64,000 bases of DNA from Cytobacillus sp. FSL H8-0458 (GCF_038002165.1 NZ_JBBOBR010000001.1:434001-498000), one strand, 5' to 3'; shown: positions 37,152 to 48,251, counted from the first letter of the stretch. The notes: generated by a model from the letters alone, not told the origin. Numbers and translations are program-made.

Positions 37152-38573
37152 TTGGCACAGGAATATGATTTGGTGATTTTAGGCGGAGGCACAGGCGGTT
37201 ATGTAGCAGCCATCCGTGCTTCACAGCTTGGTTTAAAAACGGCAATCGTTGAAAAAGGAAAACTTGGAGGGACTTGCCTTCATAAAGGCTGCATACCAAG
37301 CAAGGCGTTATTAAGAAGTGCTGAAGTGTTTGCAACTGCAAAGCACAGTGAAGATTTTGGCGTAATGACAAGCGACGTATCAATCAATTTTGGTAAGGTA
37401 CAGGAACGAAAAAACAAAATCGTTGATCAGCTTCATAAAGGTGTTCAGCACTTGATGAAGCAAGGAAAGATTGATGTTTTTGAAGGAACAGGCCGCATTC
37501 TTGGACCTTCTATTTTCTCTCCAATGCCAGGGACAATTTCTGTTGAAATGAACAATGGGGACGAAAATGAAATGCTGATCCCTAAAAATGTTATTGTAGC
37601 AACTGGATCTCGCCCCCGCACCCTGCCGGGACTGGACATTGACGGACAACTTGTCATGACTTCGGATGAGGCTTTAGCTTTGGAAGAAGTCCCAAGCTCC
37701 ATTATCATTGTTGGCGGTGGAGTCATCGGCATCGAATGGGCATCCATGTTATCAGACTTTGGTGCTGATGTAACAGTAATTGAATATGCAGACCGTATTA
37801 TTCCTACAGAAGACAAAGAAATATCAAAAGAAATGCAGCGCCTTATGAAGAAAAAAGGAGTCAAAATTGTTACTGGAGCAAAGGTTCTTCCTGAAACCCT
37901 CCAGAAAGGTGAAGGAGTAACTATTTCAGCTGAAGTGAAAGGTTCCCAAAAGGAATTTTCCGCTGAGAAATTGCTTGTTTCTGTGGGCCGTCAGGCAAAT
38001 ACAGAAGGCATTGGCATTGAAAATACGGATATTCAAATTGAAAAGGGATTTATTGCCGCAAATGAATACTTCCAGACAAAGGAATCTCATATCTATGCGA
38101 TTGGCGATGTCATTGGCGGACTTCAGCTGGCACATGTTGCTTCTCATGAGGGAATTGTTGCAGTGGAGCACATTGCAGGCCAGAATCCTTCTTCAATTGA
38201 CTACAGCCTGGTTTCTAAATGCATTTACAGCTCACCGGAAGCAGCAAGTGTAGGATTAACAGAGGATGAAGCAAAGGAAAAAGGCCATGATGTGAAAACT
38301 GGCAAATTTTCATTCCGGGCAATCGGAAAGGCACTAGTATTTGGCGAATCCGACGGATTTGTAAAAATTGTGGCAGATAAAGATACCGATGATATTCTTG
38401 GTGTCCATATGATCGGCCCGCACGTAACAGATATGATTTCAGAAGCAGGCCTTGCACGTGTTCTTGATGCAACTCCATGGGAAGTAGCACATACTATCCA
38501 TCCGCATCCGACGTTATCTGAAGCAATCGGTGAAGCTGCCCTTGCTGTAGATGGAAAAGCAATTCACGGATAA
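37152..38573 (+). CDS. lpdV: Dihydrolipoyl dehydrogenase, E3 of the branched-chain complex
   Basis: FAD enzyme that reoxidises the lipoyl groups of BkdB. 473 aa: FAD-binding GGGTGGYVAAIRASQLG, redox disulfide GGTCLHKGCIPSKALL, NAD-binding GGGVIGIEWASM, and active-site HPHPTLSEAIGEA. TTG start after GAAGGGGGAAG. Located 14 bases after buk. Confidence 0.95.
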   Translation: MAQEYDLVILGGGTGGYVAAIRASQLGLKTAIVEKGKLGGTCLHKGCIPSKALLRSAEVFATAKHSEDFGVMTSDVSINFGKVQERKNKIVDQLHKGVQHLMKQGKIDVFEGTGRILGPSIFSPMPGTISVEMNNGDENEMLIPKNVIVATGSRPRTLPGLDIDGQLVMTSDEALALEEVPSSIIIVGGGVIGIEWASMLSDFGADVTVIEYADRIIPTEDKEISKEMQRLMKKKGVKIVTGAKVLPETLQKGEGVTISAEVKGSQKEFSAEKLLVSVGRQANTEGIGIENTDIQIEKGFIAANEYFQTKESHIYAIGDVIGGLQLAHVASHEGIVAVEHIAGQNPSSIDYSLVSKCIYSSPEAASVGLTEDEAKEKGHDVKTGKFSFRAIGKALVFGESDGFVKIVADKDTDDILGVHMIGPHVTDMISEAGLARVLDATPWEVAHTIHPHPTLSEAIGEAALAVDGKAIHG

Positions 38574-38651
38574 AAATCCGATTAAATAAAATAAGTCCAG
38601 GTCTCAAATTGGAGCCCGGGCTGATACATATTAGCTTAGGAGGTTGTATAA

Positions 38652-39647
38652 ATGGCTGAAAACCGTCATAAAGATTTAGGTTTAAGTGATGAGAAAGTTC
38701 TTGAAATATATGAGACGATGCTATTAGCCCGCCGTCTTGATGAGCGCATGTGGCTTTTGAACCGTGCTGGGAAAATTCCGTTCGTTATTTCATGCCAGGG
38801 GCAGGAAGCTGCACAGGTAGGTGCCGCGTTTGCTCTTGATCGCGAGAAGGACTATGTTCTTCCATATTATCGTGACATGGGTGTTGTTCTGACATTTGGC
38901 ATGACCGCAAGGGAATTAATGCTGTCAGGGTTTGCTAAAGCTGAGGATCCAAACTCAGGCGGACGCCAAATGCCTGGACACTTCGGCCAAAAGAAAAACC
39001 GGATCGTGACAGGATCTTCTCCTGTTACTACACAGGTGCCCCATGCTGTTGGTGTAGCTCTCGCCGGAAAGCTTGAAGGAAAGGACCTGGTAACTTTTGT
39101 AACATTTGGTGAAGGTTCTTCAAACCAGGGAGATTTCCATGAAGGTGCGAACTTTGCAGGTGTTCATAAGCTTCCTGTAATCTTTATGTGTGAAAATAAT
39201 AAATATGCAATCTCTGTTCCGATTGAAAAGCAGCTTGCTTGCGAAAATGTGTCTGACAGAGCTATTGGCTATGGTATGCCAGGTATAACAGTTGACGGAA
39301 ACGATCCGCTTGAAGTTTATAAAGCTGTGAAAGAAGCAGCAGACAGAGGCCGCCGCGGAGAAGGTCCGACATTAGTCGAAACCGTTTCATACCGTTTAAC
39401 ACCACACTCATCTGATGATGATGACCGAAGCTACCGTGCTCCTGATGAAGTGGCTGAAGCAAAAACAAAAGATCCGATTATTACTTTTGGCGCCTACCTG
39501 AAAGAAAATGGCGTTATGGACGATGCGATTGAAAAGGAAATCAATGACCGGGTTATGAAACTGGTAAACGAAGCAACTGATTATGCTGAAAATGCTCCAT
39601 ATGCAGAAGCGGAATCTGCTTTAAAGCATGTATATGCTGAACAGTAA
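38652..39647 (+). CDS. bkdAA: Branched-chain 2-oxoacid dehydrogenase E1 alpha
   Basis: Thiamine-diphosphate-dependent decarboxylase subunit for 2-oxo acids from Leu, Ile and Val. 331 aa with the ThDP motif GEGSSNQGDFHEGANFAGV ending in the NNKYAIS region, and the phosphorylation-loop-like YRLTPHSSDDDDRSYR. TTAGGAGG before the ATG. A weak hairpin lies in the 78-bp gap after lpdV. Confidence 0.95.
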   Translation: MAENRHKDLGLSDEKVLEIYETMLLARRLDERMWLLNRAGKIPFVISCQGQEAAQVGAAFALDREKDYVLPYYRDMGVVLTFGMTARELMLSGFAKAEDPNSGGRQMPGHFGQKKNRIVTGSSPVTTQVPHAVGVALAGKLEGKDLVTFVTFGEGSSNQGDFHEGANFAGVHKLPVIFMCENNKYAISVPIEKQLACENVSDRAIGYGMPGITVDGNDPLEVYKAVKEAADRGRRGEGPTLVETVSYRLTPHSSDDDDRSYRAPDEVAEAKTKDPIITFGAYLKENGVMDDAIEKEINDRVMKLVNEATDYAENAPYAEAESALKHVYAEQ

Positions 39648-39659
39648 GGGGGAGAGAAT

Positions 39660-40643
39660 ATGGCTGTAATTTCTTATATCGATGCGGTGACTATGGCAAT
39701 CCGCGAGGAAATGGAAAGAGATCCAAAGGTATTTGTTTTAGGTGAAGACGTAGGTAAAAAAGGTGGCGTATTTAAAGCGACACAAGGACTATATGACAAA
39801 TTTGGGGAAGACCGCGTAATTGATACTCCGCTTGCTGAATCAGCGATTGCAGGGGTTGGAATCGGTGCAGCAATGTATGGAATGCGTCCAATTGCAGAAA
39901 TGCAATTTGCCGACTTCATTATGCCGGCTGTTAACCAGATTATTTCAGAAGCGGCACGCATCCGCTATCGTTCAAATAATGACTGGAGCTGTCCGATTGT
40001 AGTACGTGCACCATATGGCGGCGGTGTTCATGGAGCACTTTATCATTCCCAGTCTGTCGAAGCTGTATTTGCTAATCAGCCGGGACTTAAGATTGTTATG
40101 CCTTCTACCCCTTATGATGTTAAGGGTTTATTGAAAGCAGCAATCCGTGATGAGGATCCGGTGCTGTTTTTTGAACATAAGCGTGCATATCGCCTGATTA
40201 AAGGTGAGGTTCCTGATGATGATTATGTGCTGCCAATCGGAAAAGCGGATGTAAAACGCGAAGGTGAAGATATCACGGTCATCACTTATGGCCTATGCGT
40301 CCATTTTGCTCTTCAGGCTGCTGAAAGACTTGCTAAAGACGGCATTTCAGCGCACATCCTGGATTTAAGAACGGTTTATCCGTTAGATAAGGAAGCAATT
40401 ATTGAAGCTGCATCTAAAACAGGAAAAGTACTACTTCTTACTGAGGATAATAAAGAAGGAAGTATCATGGGCGAAGTAGCTGCCATTATTGCAGAGAACT
40501 GCCTGTTTGAGCTGGATGCACCTATCAAACGCCTTGCCGGCCCTGATGTACCGGCGATGCCTTATGCTCCGACTATGGAAAAATACTTTATGGTCAACCC
40601 TGATAAAGTAGAAAAAGCAATGCGTGAATTGGCTGAATTTTAA
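39660..40643 (+). CDS. bkdAB: Branched-chain 2-oxoacid dehydrogenase E1 beta
   Basis: Partner of BkdAA in the E1 heterotetramer. 327 aa: FVLGEDVGKKGGVFKATQGL, DTPLAESAIAGVGIGAAMYG, MPSTPYDVKGLLKAAIRDEDPVLFFEHKRAYR, DLRTVYPLD. AGGGGGAGAG before ATG. Confidence 0.95.
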   Translation: MAVISYIDAVTMAIREEMERDPKVFVLGEDVGKKGGVFKATQGLYDKFGEDRVIDTPLAESAIAGVGIGAAMYGMRPIAEMQFADFIMPAVNQIISEAARIRYRSNNDWSCPIVVRAPYGGGVHGALYHSQSVEAVFANQPGLKIVMPSTPYDVKGLLKAAIRDEDPVLFFEHKRAYRLIKGEVPDDDYVLPIGKADVKREGEDITVITYGLCVHFALQAAERLAKDGISAHILDLRTVYPLDKEAIIEAASKTGKVLLLTEDNKEGSIMGEVAAIIAENCLFELDAPIKRLAGPDVPAMPYAPTMEKYFMVNPDKVEKAMRELAEF

Positions 40644-40735
40644 TAATGGCAAATTAGTTAATAAAAAGGGAAAGCTCGCAGATGGTGCGGCACTCAGGCT
40701 GAACTCCATTCCGGATCAGCTGCACCTGCTGCATG

Positions 40736-40750
40736 ACCCGCATAGTGCGG
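40736..40750 (+). other. G+C-rich intercistronic hairpin before bkdB
   Basis: CCCGCA-TAG-TGCGGG in the 130-bp gap between bkdAB and bkdB. Outer AGCTG (40718-40722) and CAGCT (40751-40755) can extend it. There is no T-run, so an mRNA-structure role is more likely than termination. Confidence 0.45.
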
Positions 40751-40773
40751 GCAGCTAGAAGGAGGTTACTCAG

Positions 40774-42099
40774 GTGGCTATTGAACAAATAAAAATGCCC
40801 CAGCTTGGGGAAAGTGTTACAGAAGGGACTATCAGCAAATGGCTGGTTTCCGTTGGAGATAAAGTAAATAAGTATGACCCGCTTGCTGAAGTAATGACTG
40901 ACAAAGTAAACGCAGAGGTACCGTCCTCTTTCTCTGGTGTAATCAAAGAATTGATCGCAGAAGAAGGCGAAACGTATGAAGTAGGCCAGGTGATTTTGAC
41001 TATTGAAACTGAAGGCGGCAGTGAAGCTGCTCAGGATGCTCCAGCAGAGACGAAAGCAGAGGAAAAGACTCCTGCTGCATCTTCAGCCTCGGCGCCTTCT
41101 GCACCCGCGGCACCTGTTAAAGCAGCAGATGCCCCAAAAGGAGTCCGCTATTCACCAGCAGTTTTAAAGCTTTCTCAAGAGCATGGCATCGACTTGAACC
41201 AAGTAGCGGGTACAGGCGGCGGCGGACGCATCACCCGTAAAGATCTAATGAAAATCATTGAGTCTGGAGATATTCCGACAGCAGCAGCAGCTGCTGCCGC
41301 ACCGGAAAAGACAGAAGCGCCAGCACCGGCTCCAGCAGCTTCCCAGCCAGCAGCATCCAAACAGGCAGCGACAGCACCTAATGTACCGGTAATGCCAGGT
41401 GATGTTGAAATCCCTGTTACCGGAGTGCGAAAGGCGATTGCTGCCAATATGCTCCGCAGCAAACATGAAGCACCTCATGCCTGGACAATGATGGAAGTGG
41501 ATGTTACAAATCTTGTTGAATACCGCAACAGCATTAAAGGGGAGTTTAAGCAAAAAGAGGGCTTTAACCTTACATTCTTTGCTTTCTTCGTAAAAGCAGT
41601 TGCACAGGCCCTTAAGGAATTTCCGCAGATTAATTCCATGTGGGCAGGAGATAAGATCATCCAGAAGAAGGATATCAATATTTCCATTGCAGTAGCAACA
41701 GATGACGCGTTATTCGTTCCGGTCATCAAAGCGGCTGATGAAAAGACGATTAAAGGTATTGGCCGTGAAATTAATGATCTTGCCTTAAAGGTGCGTACAG
41801 GAAAACTGACATCTGCTGAAATGCAGGGTGGAACTTTCACTGTGAATAATACCGGATCATTTGGTTCCGTACAGTCTATGGGCATTATCAATTATCCGCA
41901 GGCTGCAATTCTTCAGGTTGAATCAATTGTGAAACGTCCTGTTGTCATGAACAATGGCATGATTGCTGTCCGTGATATGGTTAACCTTTGCATGTCACTT
42001 GATCACCGTGTGCTTGACGGCCTGGTATGCGGACGCTTCCTGCAGCGCGTAAAGGAAATACTGGAGAACACATCTAAAGAAAATACATCTATTTATTAA
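40774..42099 (+). CDS. bkdB: Branched-chain 2-oxoacid dehydrogenase E2 (dihydrolipoyl acyltransferase)
   Basis: Core of the Bkd complex. 441 aa: lipoyl domain (residues 1-78, modified Lys in EVMTDKVNAEVPS), Ala/Pro-rich linker, peripheral subunit-binding domain (RYSPAVLKLSQEHGIDLNQV, about 125-160), a second Ala/Pro linker, and the catalytic domain with DHRVLDG near the end. GTG start after GAAGGAGG. Last gene before the operon terminator. Confidence 0.95.
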   Translation: MAIEQIKMPQLGESVTEGTISKWLVSVGDKVNKYDPLAEVMTDKVNAEVPSSFSGVIKELIAEEGETYEVGQVILTIETEGGSEAAQDAPAETKAEEKTPAASSASAPSAPAAPVKAADAPKGVRYSPAVLKLSQEHGIDLNQVAGTGGGGRITRKDLMKIIESGDIPTAAAAAAAPEKTEAPAPAPAASQPAASKQAATAPNVPVMPGDVEIPVTGVRKAIAANMLRSKHEAPHAWTMMEVDVTNLVEYRNSIKGEFKQKEGFNLTFFAFFVKAVAQALKEFPQINSMWAGDKIIQKKDINISIAVATDDALFVPVIKAADEKTIKGIGREINDLALKVRTGKLTSAEMQGGTFTVNNTGSFGSVQSMGIINYPQAAILQVESIVKRPVVMNNGMIAVRDMVNLCMSLDHRVLDGLVCGRFLQRVKEILENTSKENTSIY

Positions 42100-42110
42100 T
42101 AAGTGAAATT

Positions 42111-42145
42111 ACCGCTGCCCTGCTTTGGGTCAGCGGTTTCTTATT
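42111..42145 (+). terminator. Terminator of the bkd operon
   Basis: ACCGCTGCCC-TGCTTT-GGGTCAGCGGT (one bulge) followed by TTCTTATTGTT. Confidence 0.75.
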
Positions 42146-42297
42146 GTTCATTGCTTGTTTCTCTTTTGTATACTAAAATAGGTGTATGGAGAATTTAGAA
42201 TTTTATTATAATTTTCTTGCGGCATTGTTTCTTAACAGAAACGGGACCGCTGCCGCATGAGGGGAGGGAACGCTGTCAGCTACAAGGACAGCAGATT

Positions 42298-44160
42298 ATG
42301 TCATTAGAGAAAATGATTGAAGAAAAATTCCCGCAGCAGACTAATGAAGACTGGGAACAAAGTGCAGAAAAAGCTCTTAAAGGGAAATCCTTAGGGACAT
42401 TATCACGAAATACATATGAAAACATAAAATTGAAACCGCTTTATTCCAGAGAAGACCTCACCGATAACCCTTTATCTCAGTATCCTGGTGCAGAAGACTT
42501 CAGAAGGGGCTCATATGCTTCCGGATACCTGAGAGAAGAATGGAAGGCTGCCCAGAAACTTAATGCGTCAGCTTCCGAAGAGCTGGCAGAAAAACTCCAT
42601 GATGCCGTAGCGAAAGGGCAGACAGCGCTGGCTTTCCAGCCAGAACAGTTAACTAATCCAGAGAAGATCAGCATCGCTGTTGGAGAACTTTATAAAAAAT
42701 ATCCTTTCAGTGTGGATGCCGGTCAAAATCACCATCAATTAATAGAAGAACTTGCGAAATTAAGTGAAAGCGAAAAAATCACAGGATATATTGCAGCAGA
42801 CCCGCTTGCGATTGCTGCTGCAGACAAAATGAACGATCGCTCAATCGATGAACTTTACGGAAAGTTGAATGAAACGGCCAATGCGGCAGCTGAACATATG
42901 CCAAGCCTGAAAACCATCATGGTAAATACTGCTATTTATCATAATGGAGGCGCGAATGCCGTCCAGGAACTTGCTTTTGCATTGGCAGCAGGAGTAAACC
43001 ACCTGCAATATTTTTTTGGAAAAGGCAAAAAACTAGAAGAAATACTATCCAAAATGCTATTTAAGTTTGCCGTTGGCTCGAACTTTTTTATGGAGATTGC
43101 CAAGCTGCGTGCAGCAAGGGTTTTATGGGGCAAGGTGGCAGAAGTATATGGAGCTGAGAGAGACAGTAAAAAAATGGTCATTGCAGCAGAAACGTCCTCA
43201 TTTACTAAGTCAGCTTATGATTCTTATGTGAATATGCTGAGAGCGGGGAATGAAGCGTTTGCAGCAGTTTTGGGAGGAGTCCAATACCTGCACGTCAGTC
43301 CGTATAATGAACCGGAAGGAGCACCTTCTCCTTTTTCAGACCGAATTGCCCGAAACACCCAGCTTATTCTAATGGAAGAGGCGCATCTGCTGAAGGTCTC
43401 TGACCCGTCGGGCGGGTCCTGGTATGTGGAGCATCTGACGAATGAACTGATTGATAAAGCCTGGGAACTTTTCCTTGAGATAGAAGAGCTTGGAGGAATG
43501 GCTGAAGCTCTCCAGACAGGGTGGGTTCAGAGTCAGATTTCTCAAGTTCTTGAAAAGAAGCAAAAAGATGTTCATACAAGAAAACAAAGTATCATCGGAA
43601 CAAATATTTATGCTAGCCCTGATGAAAAGCCGCTTCAAACAGAAGCTGAAACCATTGAAAACAGCAAGAATGTTATCAAGCCAATCCCGCAGGTTCGGCT
43701 TTCAGAGTCATTCGAAGGTTTGCGGAGTTTATCGGAAAGATTACAGGAAAAGGGGATACGTCCTCAAGCAGGACTAATCTGTCTGGGAGAATTGAAGAAT
43801 CATAAGGCCCGTGCTGATTTTATTGCAGGCTTCCTGGCACCCGGAGGGGTTAATGCAGTCAGAAGCGGTTCTGTAGAGAACCCGGAAGATGCTAAAGCAT
43901 TTATCCAAGAAACAAATTGCAGGCATTATTTTATTTGCGGATCAAACGACCAATATGAAAGCATGGCTGTTCCTTTAATTAAACAACTGAAAGAAGATTT
44001 TCCGTCAGCTGCAATCTATTTAGCCGGCCTTCCTGAAGAGAGAAAAAGGGATGAATATAAAGATGCTGGAATCAGCGGATACATTCACGTGAAAAGCGAT
44101 TGCTATGAAACTCTCTTAACTATGCTAAACGAGATGGAGGTGGCAAACAATGGCCGATAA
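42298..44160 (+). CDS. mutA: Methylmalonyl-CoA mutase small subunit
   Basis: Non-catalytic partner of the B12-dependent mutase that turns methylmalonyl-CoA into succinyl-CoA. About 620 aa; TIM-barrel part ([65 protein letters not shown]) and a degenerate C-terminal cobalamin-like domain that lacks the DxHxxG motif, as expected for this subunit. The frame runs back to 42217; ATG 42298 after ACAAGGACAGC is the likely start. Overlaps mutB by 11 bases. Confidence 0.92.
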   Translation: MSLEKMIEEKFPQQTNEDWEQSAEKALKGKSLGTLSRNTYENIKLKPLYSREDLTDNPLSQYPGAEDFRRGSYASGYLREEWKAAQKLNASASEELAEKLHDAVAKGQTALAFQPEQLTNPEKISIAVGELYKKYPFSVDAGQNHHQLIEELAKLSESEKITGYIAADPLAIAAADKMNDRSIDELYGKLNETANAAAEHMPSLKTIMVNTAIYHNGGANAVQELAFALAAGVNHLQYFFGKGKKLEEILSKMLFKFAVGSNFFMEIAKLRAARVLWGKVAEVYGAERDSKKMVIAAETSSFTKSAYDSYVNMLRAGNEAFAAVLGGVQYLHVSPYNEPEGAPSPFSDRIARNTQLILMEEAHLLKVSDPSGGSWYVEHLTNELIDKAWELFLEIEELGGMAEALQTGWVQSQISQVLEKKQKDVHTRKQSIIGTNIYASPDEKPLQTEAETIENSKNVIKPIPQVRLSESFEGLRSLSERLQEKGIRPQAGLICLGELKNHKARADFIAGFLAPGGVNAVRSGSVENPEDAKAFIQETNCRHYFICGSNDQYESMAVPLIKQLKEDFPSAAIYLAGLPEERKRDEYKDAGISGYIHVKSDCYETLLTMLNEMEVANNGR

Positions 44161-46342
44161 ACCAGATTTTAAAAGCCTGGATATTCATAAAGTGAAACAA
44201 TCAGCAAAGAATGAGTGGAAAAGGAAAGCGGAGGAAGAGATCAATTCATCCATCGATAATCTTCTTTTTGAAACAAATGAGAGGATACAAATAAAGCCGC
44301 TGTACACAAATGAAGACCTAAAAGATATGGAGCACTTAAACGATAAGCCGGGGCTTCCTCCATATACAAGGGGACCTTATTCAACCATGTATGTGAACAG
44401 GCCCTGGACTGTACGTCAATATGCCGGCTTTTCTACTGCAGAGGAAAGCAATGCTTTCTACCGGCGCAATCTTGCCATGGGGCAAAAGGGTTTATCAGTC
44501 GCTTTTGATCTTGCCACCCATAGAGGCTATGATTCTGATCATCCAAGAGTCGAAGGGGACGTAGGGAAAGCTGGCGTGGCCATTGATTCCATCCTGGACA
44601 TGAAGACACTGTTTGATGGGATCCCTTTAGATCAAATGTCTGTATCTATGACGATGAATGGAGCAGTTTTGCCTGTTATGGCTTTTTATATTGTCACAGC
44701 GGAAGAGCAGGGAGTGAGCCAGGAGAAGCTTTCGGGAACGATCCAGAATGATATTCTAAAAGAATATATGGTGCGCAACACCTATATATATCCGCCGGAA
44801 ATGTCTATGAAGATCATTGCCGATATATTTGAATATACATCAAAATACATGCCGAAGTTCAATAGCATCAGCATCTCGGGCTATCATATGCAGGAAGCGG
44901 GTGCACCTGCTGATATTGAGCTTGCCTATACGCTCGCAGATGGACTCGAATATGTAAGAACTGGACTTAAAGCCGGAATAGATATTGATTCTTTTGCACC
45001 GAGACTCTCGTTTTTCTGGGCTATCGGCATGAACTACTTTATGGAAGTGGCAAAAATGAGGGCAGCCCGCTACATTTGGGCAAAAATGATGAAGACCTTC
45101 GAACCCGGTAATCCTAAATCAATGGCTCTTAGAACGCATTCTCAAACCTCAGGCTGGAGCTTGACCGAGCAGGACCCATTCAATAATGTAACAAGGACTC
45201 TTCTTGAAGCGCATGCAGCAGCGATGGGGCACACTCAATCCCTTCATACGAATGCATTGGACGAAGCCATCGCGTTGCCGACGGATTTTTCAGCCCGTAT
45301 AGCGAGAAATACACAGCTGTACCTTCAGGAGGAAACAGGTATCACGAACGTAATTGATCCATGGGGCGGTTCTTATTATGTCGAAGCTTTAACAGGTCAG
45401 TTAATTAAGCGCGCCTGGGAGCATATTGAAGAAATCGAGAATCTTGGCGGAATGGCCAGGGCAATTGAGACAGGATTGCCAAAAATGAGAATCGAAGAAG
45501 CGGCCGCCAGAAGGCAGGCACAAATCGATTCAGGAAAAGAAACTATTATTGGGGTGAATAAATACCGGCTGGAAAAAGAAGAGCCGATTGACATTCTGGA
45601 CATCGACAACACAGCTGTACGATTGAAGCAGATCGAAAAGCTGGAGCGGCTAAAGGCCTCCCGCGATAATGAGAAAGTTGCTGAGGCCATGGAGGCTATT
45701 ACAAAAGCTGCTGAATCAGGAGAAGGTAACCTTCTTGAGCTTGCAGTAAATGCAGCACGGGTTAGAGCCACTCTTGGCGAAATTTCCGAAGCAATTGAAA
45801 AAGTGGCCAGCCGCCATAAAGCGATTATTCGTTCAATCAGCGGCGTGTACAGTTCTGCTTTTTCCAATGAAGAAGAAATTGCAGAAGTTAAGCAGATGAC
45901 AGATGAATTCCTTGAAAATGAAGGAAGAAGACCGCGGATTCTGATTGCTAAGATGGGACAGGATGGCCATGATAGAGGAGCAAAAGTCATTTCAACAGCC
46001 TTTGCCGATCTTGGCTTTGATGTTGATATCGGCCCTCTGTTCCAGACTCCGGAAGAAACAGCTCTTCAGGCGGTTGAAAATGACGTTCATGTCATTGGCA
46101 TCAGTTCACTTGCTGCAGGCCATAAAACCCTTCTGCCGCAGCTTGCTGCTGAACTGAAGAAACTGGATAGGGAAGATATTATTGTAGTCATCGGCGGGGT
46201 TATTCCGGCACAGGATTATCAATATTTATATGAGCATGGTGCTTCTGCCATTTTTGGCCCGGGCACTGTCATTCCAGTGGCTGCCCAAAAGGTCATCAGG
46301 GAGATATACAGCCGTCTGGGGTACGAGGAAGTGACCCAGTAA
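44150..46342 (+). CDS. mutB: Methylmalonyl-CoA mutase large (catalytic) subunit
   Basis: Adenosylcobalamin-dependent isomerase. 730 aa: substrate barrel ([24 protein letters not shown] with the catalytic Tyr region, [36 protein letters not shown]) and the B12-binding domain with [10 protein letters not shown], whose His is the lower cobalt ligand, plus GISSLAAGH and [17 protein letters not shown] precedes the ATG. With bkd genes upstream it fits disposal of propionyl-CoA from Val and Ile. Confidence 0.96.
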   Translation: MADKPDFKSLDIHKVKQSAKNEWKRKAEEEINSSIDNLLFETNERIQIKPLYTNEDLKDMEHLNDKPGLPPYTRGPYSTMYVNRPWTVRQYAGFSTAEESNAFYRRNLAMGQKGLSVAFDLATHRGYDSDHPRVEGDVGKAGVAIDSILDMKTLFDGIPLDQMSVSMTMNGAVLPVMAFYIVTAEEQGVSQEKLSGTIQNDILKEYMVRNTYIYPPEMSMKIIADIFEYTSKYMPKFNSISISGYHMQEAGAPADIELAYTLADGLEYVRTGLKAGIDIDSFAPRLSFFWAIGMNYFMEVAKMRAARYIWAKMMKTFEPGNPKSMALRTHSQTSGWSLTEQDPFNNVTRTLLEAHAAAMGHTQSLHTNALDEAIALPTDFSARIARNTQLYLQEETGITNVIDPWGGSYYVEALTGQLIKRAWEHIEEIENLGGMARAIETGLPKMRIEEAAARRQAQIDSGKETIIGVNKYRLEKEEPIDILDIDNTAVRLKQIEKLERLKASRDNEKVAEAMEAITKAAESGEGNLLELAVNAARVRATLGEISEAIEKVASRHKAIIRSISGVYSSAFSNEEEIAEVKQMTDEFLENEGRRPRILIAKMGQDGHDRGAKVISTAFADLGFDVDIGPLFQTPEETALQAVENDVHVIGISSLAAGHKTLLPQLAAELKKLDREDIIVVIGGVIPAQDYQYLYEHGASAIFGPGTVIPVAAQKVIREIYSRLGYEEVTQ

Positions 46343-47461
46343 ATGACTGAGAATAAAAAACCGGAATGGTTTGATGAAGAAAAGGCAGAAAGTTTTACAA
46401 GCACCGTGCGCAGTGGTGTGGATTCAGGTGAGCCGAAGCAGAAATTCGAGAAAATAGGCAGGTTTCAAAAAAAATCTGCCTCTCTGCCGGATCTTAACGT
46501 TCTTGAAGAAGGCATCATGAGTGGCAGCAGACCTGTTCTTGCACGAGCGATCACTCTGATTGAAAGTAACGCAGAGCATCATTTTCGCCATGCACAGGAA
46601 CTCCTGCACAGGCTTCTGCCTCATTCAGGGCGATCGCTCAGGATTGGGATAACCGGAGTGCCGGGGGCAGGAAAGAGCACGTTCATTGAATCTTTTGGGA
46701 CCTATCTATGTGATGCTGGTTTGAAAGTAGCTGTGCTCGCTGTAGATCCAAGCTCAAGCTTAAGCGGCGGCAGCATCCTTGGCGATAAAACAAGAATGGA
46801 GCAGCTATCAAGAAACCCGCGTGCTTTCATAAGACCTTCTCCTTCAGCAGGGAAACTGGGAGGAGTACACAGAAAAACAAGAGAGACCATGCTGCTGTGT
46901 GAAGCAGCAGGCTTTGATGTTATTCTCGTTGAAACAGTCGGTGTGGGACAAAGTGAAGTCATTGTCAGGGAAATGGTGGACTTTTTTATGCTTTTAACAT
47001 TGACCGGGGCAGGGGATGAACTGCAGGGAATGAAAAAGGGCATTATGGAACTGGCTGATGCGGTAATTGTCAATAAAGCCGATGGAAGCAATAAAAAATT
47101 GGCCGAGAAAACAAAAGCTGAGTATAACCGTATCCTTCACTTTCTTCAGCCAGCTACTAAAGGATGGCAATCGGAAGCTTATACCTGCTCATCTGTTTTT
47201 AACGAAGGCATCCCTGAGATCTGGAATATGATAAAAACGTTTGAAAACACGGCAAAGACATCAGGAGTTTTTGAAGAAAGAAGAAGGTTCCAGGCAAAAC
47301 AATGGATCCATTCCATGATCCTGGATCAGCTTCAATTCAGCTTTTTTTATCATCCTGCCATAAAACCGCTCCTTCCAAAAATCGAAAACGAGGTCATCGC
47401 AGGAAACAGGACGGTTACATCTGCAGTTGAAGAATTGTTTAATCTTTATACAAAAAGGTAG
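46343..47461 (+). CDS. meaB: Methylmalonyl-CoA mutase-associated GTPase MeaB
   Basis: G-protein chaperone that guards cofactor loading of the mutase. 372 aa of the ArgK/MeaB family: Walker A GVPGAGKSTFIE, VDPSSSLSGGSILGDKTRM, ETVGVGQSE, and NKADGSN for guanine. The ATG follows the mutB stop with no spacer, so translation is probably coupled. The N-terminal ~60 residues are charged and less conserved. Confidence 0.95.
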   Translation: MTENKKPEWFDEEKAESFTSTVRSGVDSGEPKQKFEKIGRFQKKSASLPDLNVLEEGIMSGSRPVLARAITLIESNAEHHFRHAQELLHRLLPHSGRSLRIGITGVPGAGKSTFIESFGTYLCDAGLKVAVLAVDPSSSLSGGSILGDKTRMEQLSRNPRAFIRPSPSAGKLGGVHRKTRETMLLCEAAGFDVILVETVGVGQSEVIVREMVDFFMLLTLTGAGDELQGMKKGIMELADAVIVNKADGSNKKLAEKTKAEYNRILHFLQPATKGWQSEAYTCSSVFNEGIPEIWNMIKTFENTAKTSGVFEERRRFQAKQWIHSMILDQLQFSFFYHPAIKPLLPKIENEVIAGNRTVTSAVEELFNLYTKR

Positions 47462-47501
47462 AGCTTTCCGTTCCAGGAGCTTTTTCCTGAAGGCAAAAAA
47501 T

Positions 47502-47524
47502 GGCCAGTGCCTTGCGGGCACTGG
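47502..47524 (-). terminator. Strong hairpin after meaB, terminator-like on the reverse strand
   Basis: GCCAGTGCC-TTGCG-GGCACTGGC is a perfect 9-bp stem. On the forward strand GAATCTAGGG follows; on the reverse strand CATTTTTTGCC follows, which suits reverse-strand termination although no reverse gene lies nearby. It may still protect the meaB mRNA 3' end. Confidence 0.5.
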
Positions 47525-47690
47525 CGAATCTAGGGAGTTTAGGGGTATGGATCTAGCTGTAGTTTTATCTTTCCCCGATAATCCAAAAGCTAAACTTTTT
47601 TATTCAAAAAATTGACTTGATTGTAAAATTTACTGTTGTATTGGTATTATGTATATAGTCAAGAGAATTTTTAACTGAGGAGTGATGACT

Positions 47691-48128
47691 TTGAATATGG
47701 ATTTTAATTTATTTATGAATGACGTTGTCAGGCAGGCGCGTCAGGAAATAACACATGCCGGCTTTACTGAATTAACGACACCGGATGAAGTGGATGAGGC
47801 CCTTAATAAAAAGGGAACAACACTTGTAATGGTGAACTCTGTCTGCGGATGTGCAGGCGGAATTGCCCGTCCTGCGGCCATGCACTCCCTGCATTATGAT
47901 AAACGCCCTGACAATTTGGTTACGGTATTTGCGGGACAGGATAAAGAAGCAACTGAAAAAGCTAGATCTTATTTTACAGGCTATCCGCCTTCATCACCAT
48001 CTTTTGCACTTCTCAAAGATGGAGAGCTATGCACGATGATCGAGCGCCACGAAATCGAAGGCCATGAACCTATGGCAGTTGTCCAAAAACTGCAGGATGC
48101 CTTTGAGAAATATTGCGAAGAGCTTTAA
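47691..48128 (+). CDS. brxB: Bacilliredoxin BrxB (YqiW)
   Basis: De-bacillithiolating thiol protein. 145 aa with the active-site CGC in [14 protein letters not shown] and the usual UPF0403 core. Several in-frame starts exist (GTG 47682, ATG 47685, TTG 47691, ATG 47697). The ACTGAGGAG site is spaced for TTG 47691, giving [13 protein letters not shown], which matches YqiW family starts. Stands alone between terminators. Confidence 0.93.
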   Translation: MNMDFNLFMNDVVRQARQEITHAGFTELTTPDEVDEALNKKGTTLVMVNSVCGCAGGIARPAAMHSLHYDKRPDNLVTVFAGQDKEATEKARSYFTGYPPSSPSFALLKDGELCTMIERHEIEGHEPMAVVQKLQDAFEKYCEEL

Positions 48129-48134
48129 ACAGAG

Positions 48135-48162
48135 AAAAGTCCCGAAATACGGGACTTTTTTT
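48135..48162 (+). terminator. Terminator after brxB
   Basis: AAAAGTCCCG-AAATA-CGGGACTTTTTTT. Confidence 0.92.
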
Positions 48163-48251
48163 GTATACATTTTATCTGAATAATTAAACTTCTAATAAAT
48201 AATTAAAAACCTTATTGCATAAATATAAAAATCTGTTAAAATTCATTTTAG

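Noticed and set aside
36472..37383. 303-codon reverse-strand frame
   Set aside because: It lies antisense to buk and lpdV, both with full family motifs and ribosome binding sites; its own translation is Leu/Phe/Ser/His-rich with no recognisable domain.
38596..38624. Terminator between lpdV and bkdAA
   Set aside because: The stem has mismatches and several G-T pairs, and no T-run follows; it is inside a single operon.
45397..45990. 197-codon reverse-strand frame
   Set aside because: Antisense to mutB; composition (Ser/Ala/Ile-rich) is that of a shadow of a coding strand and there is no good start signal.
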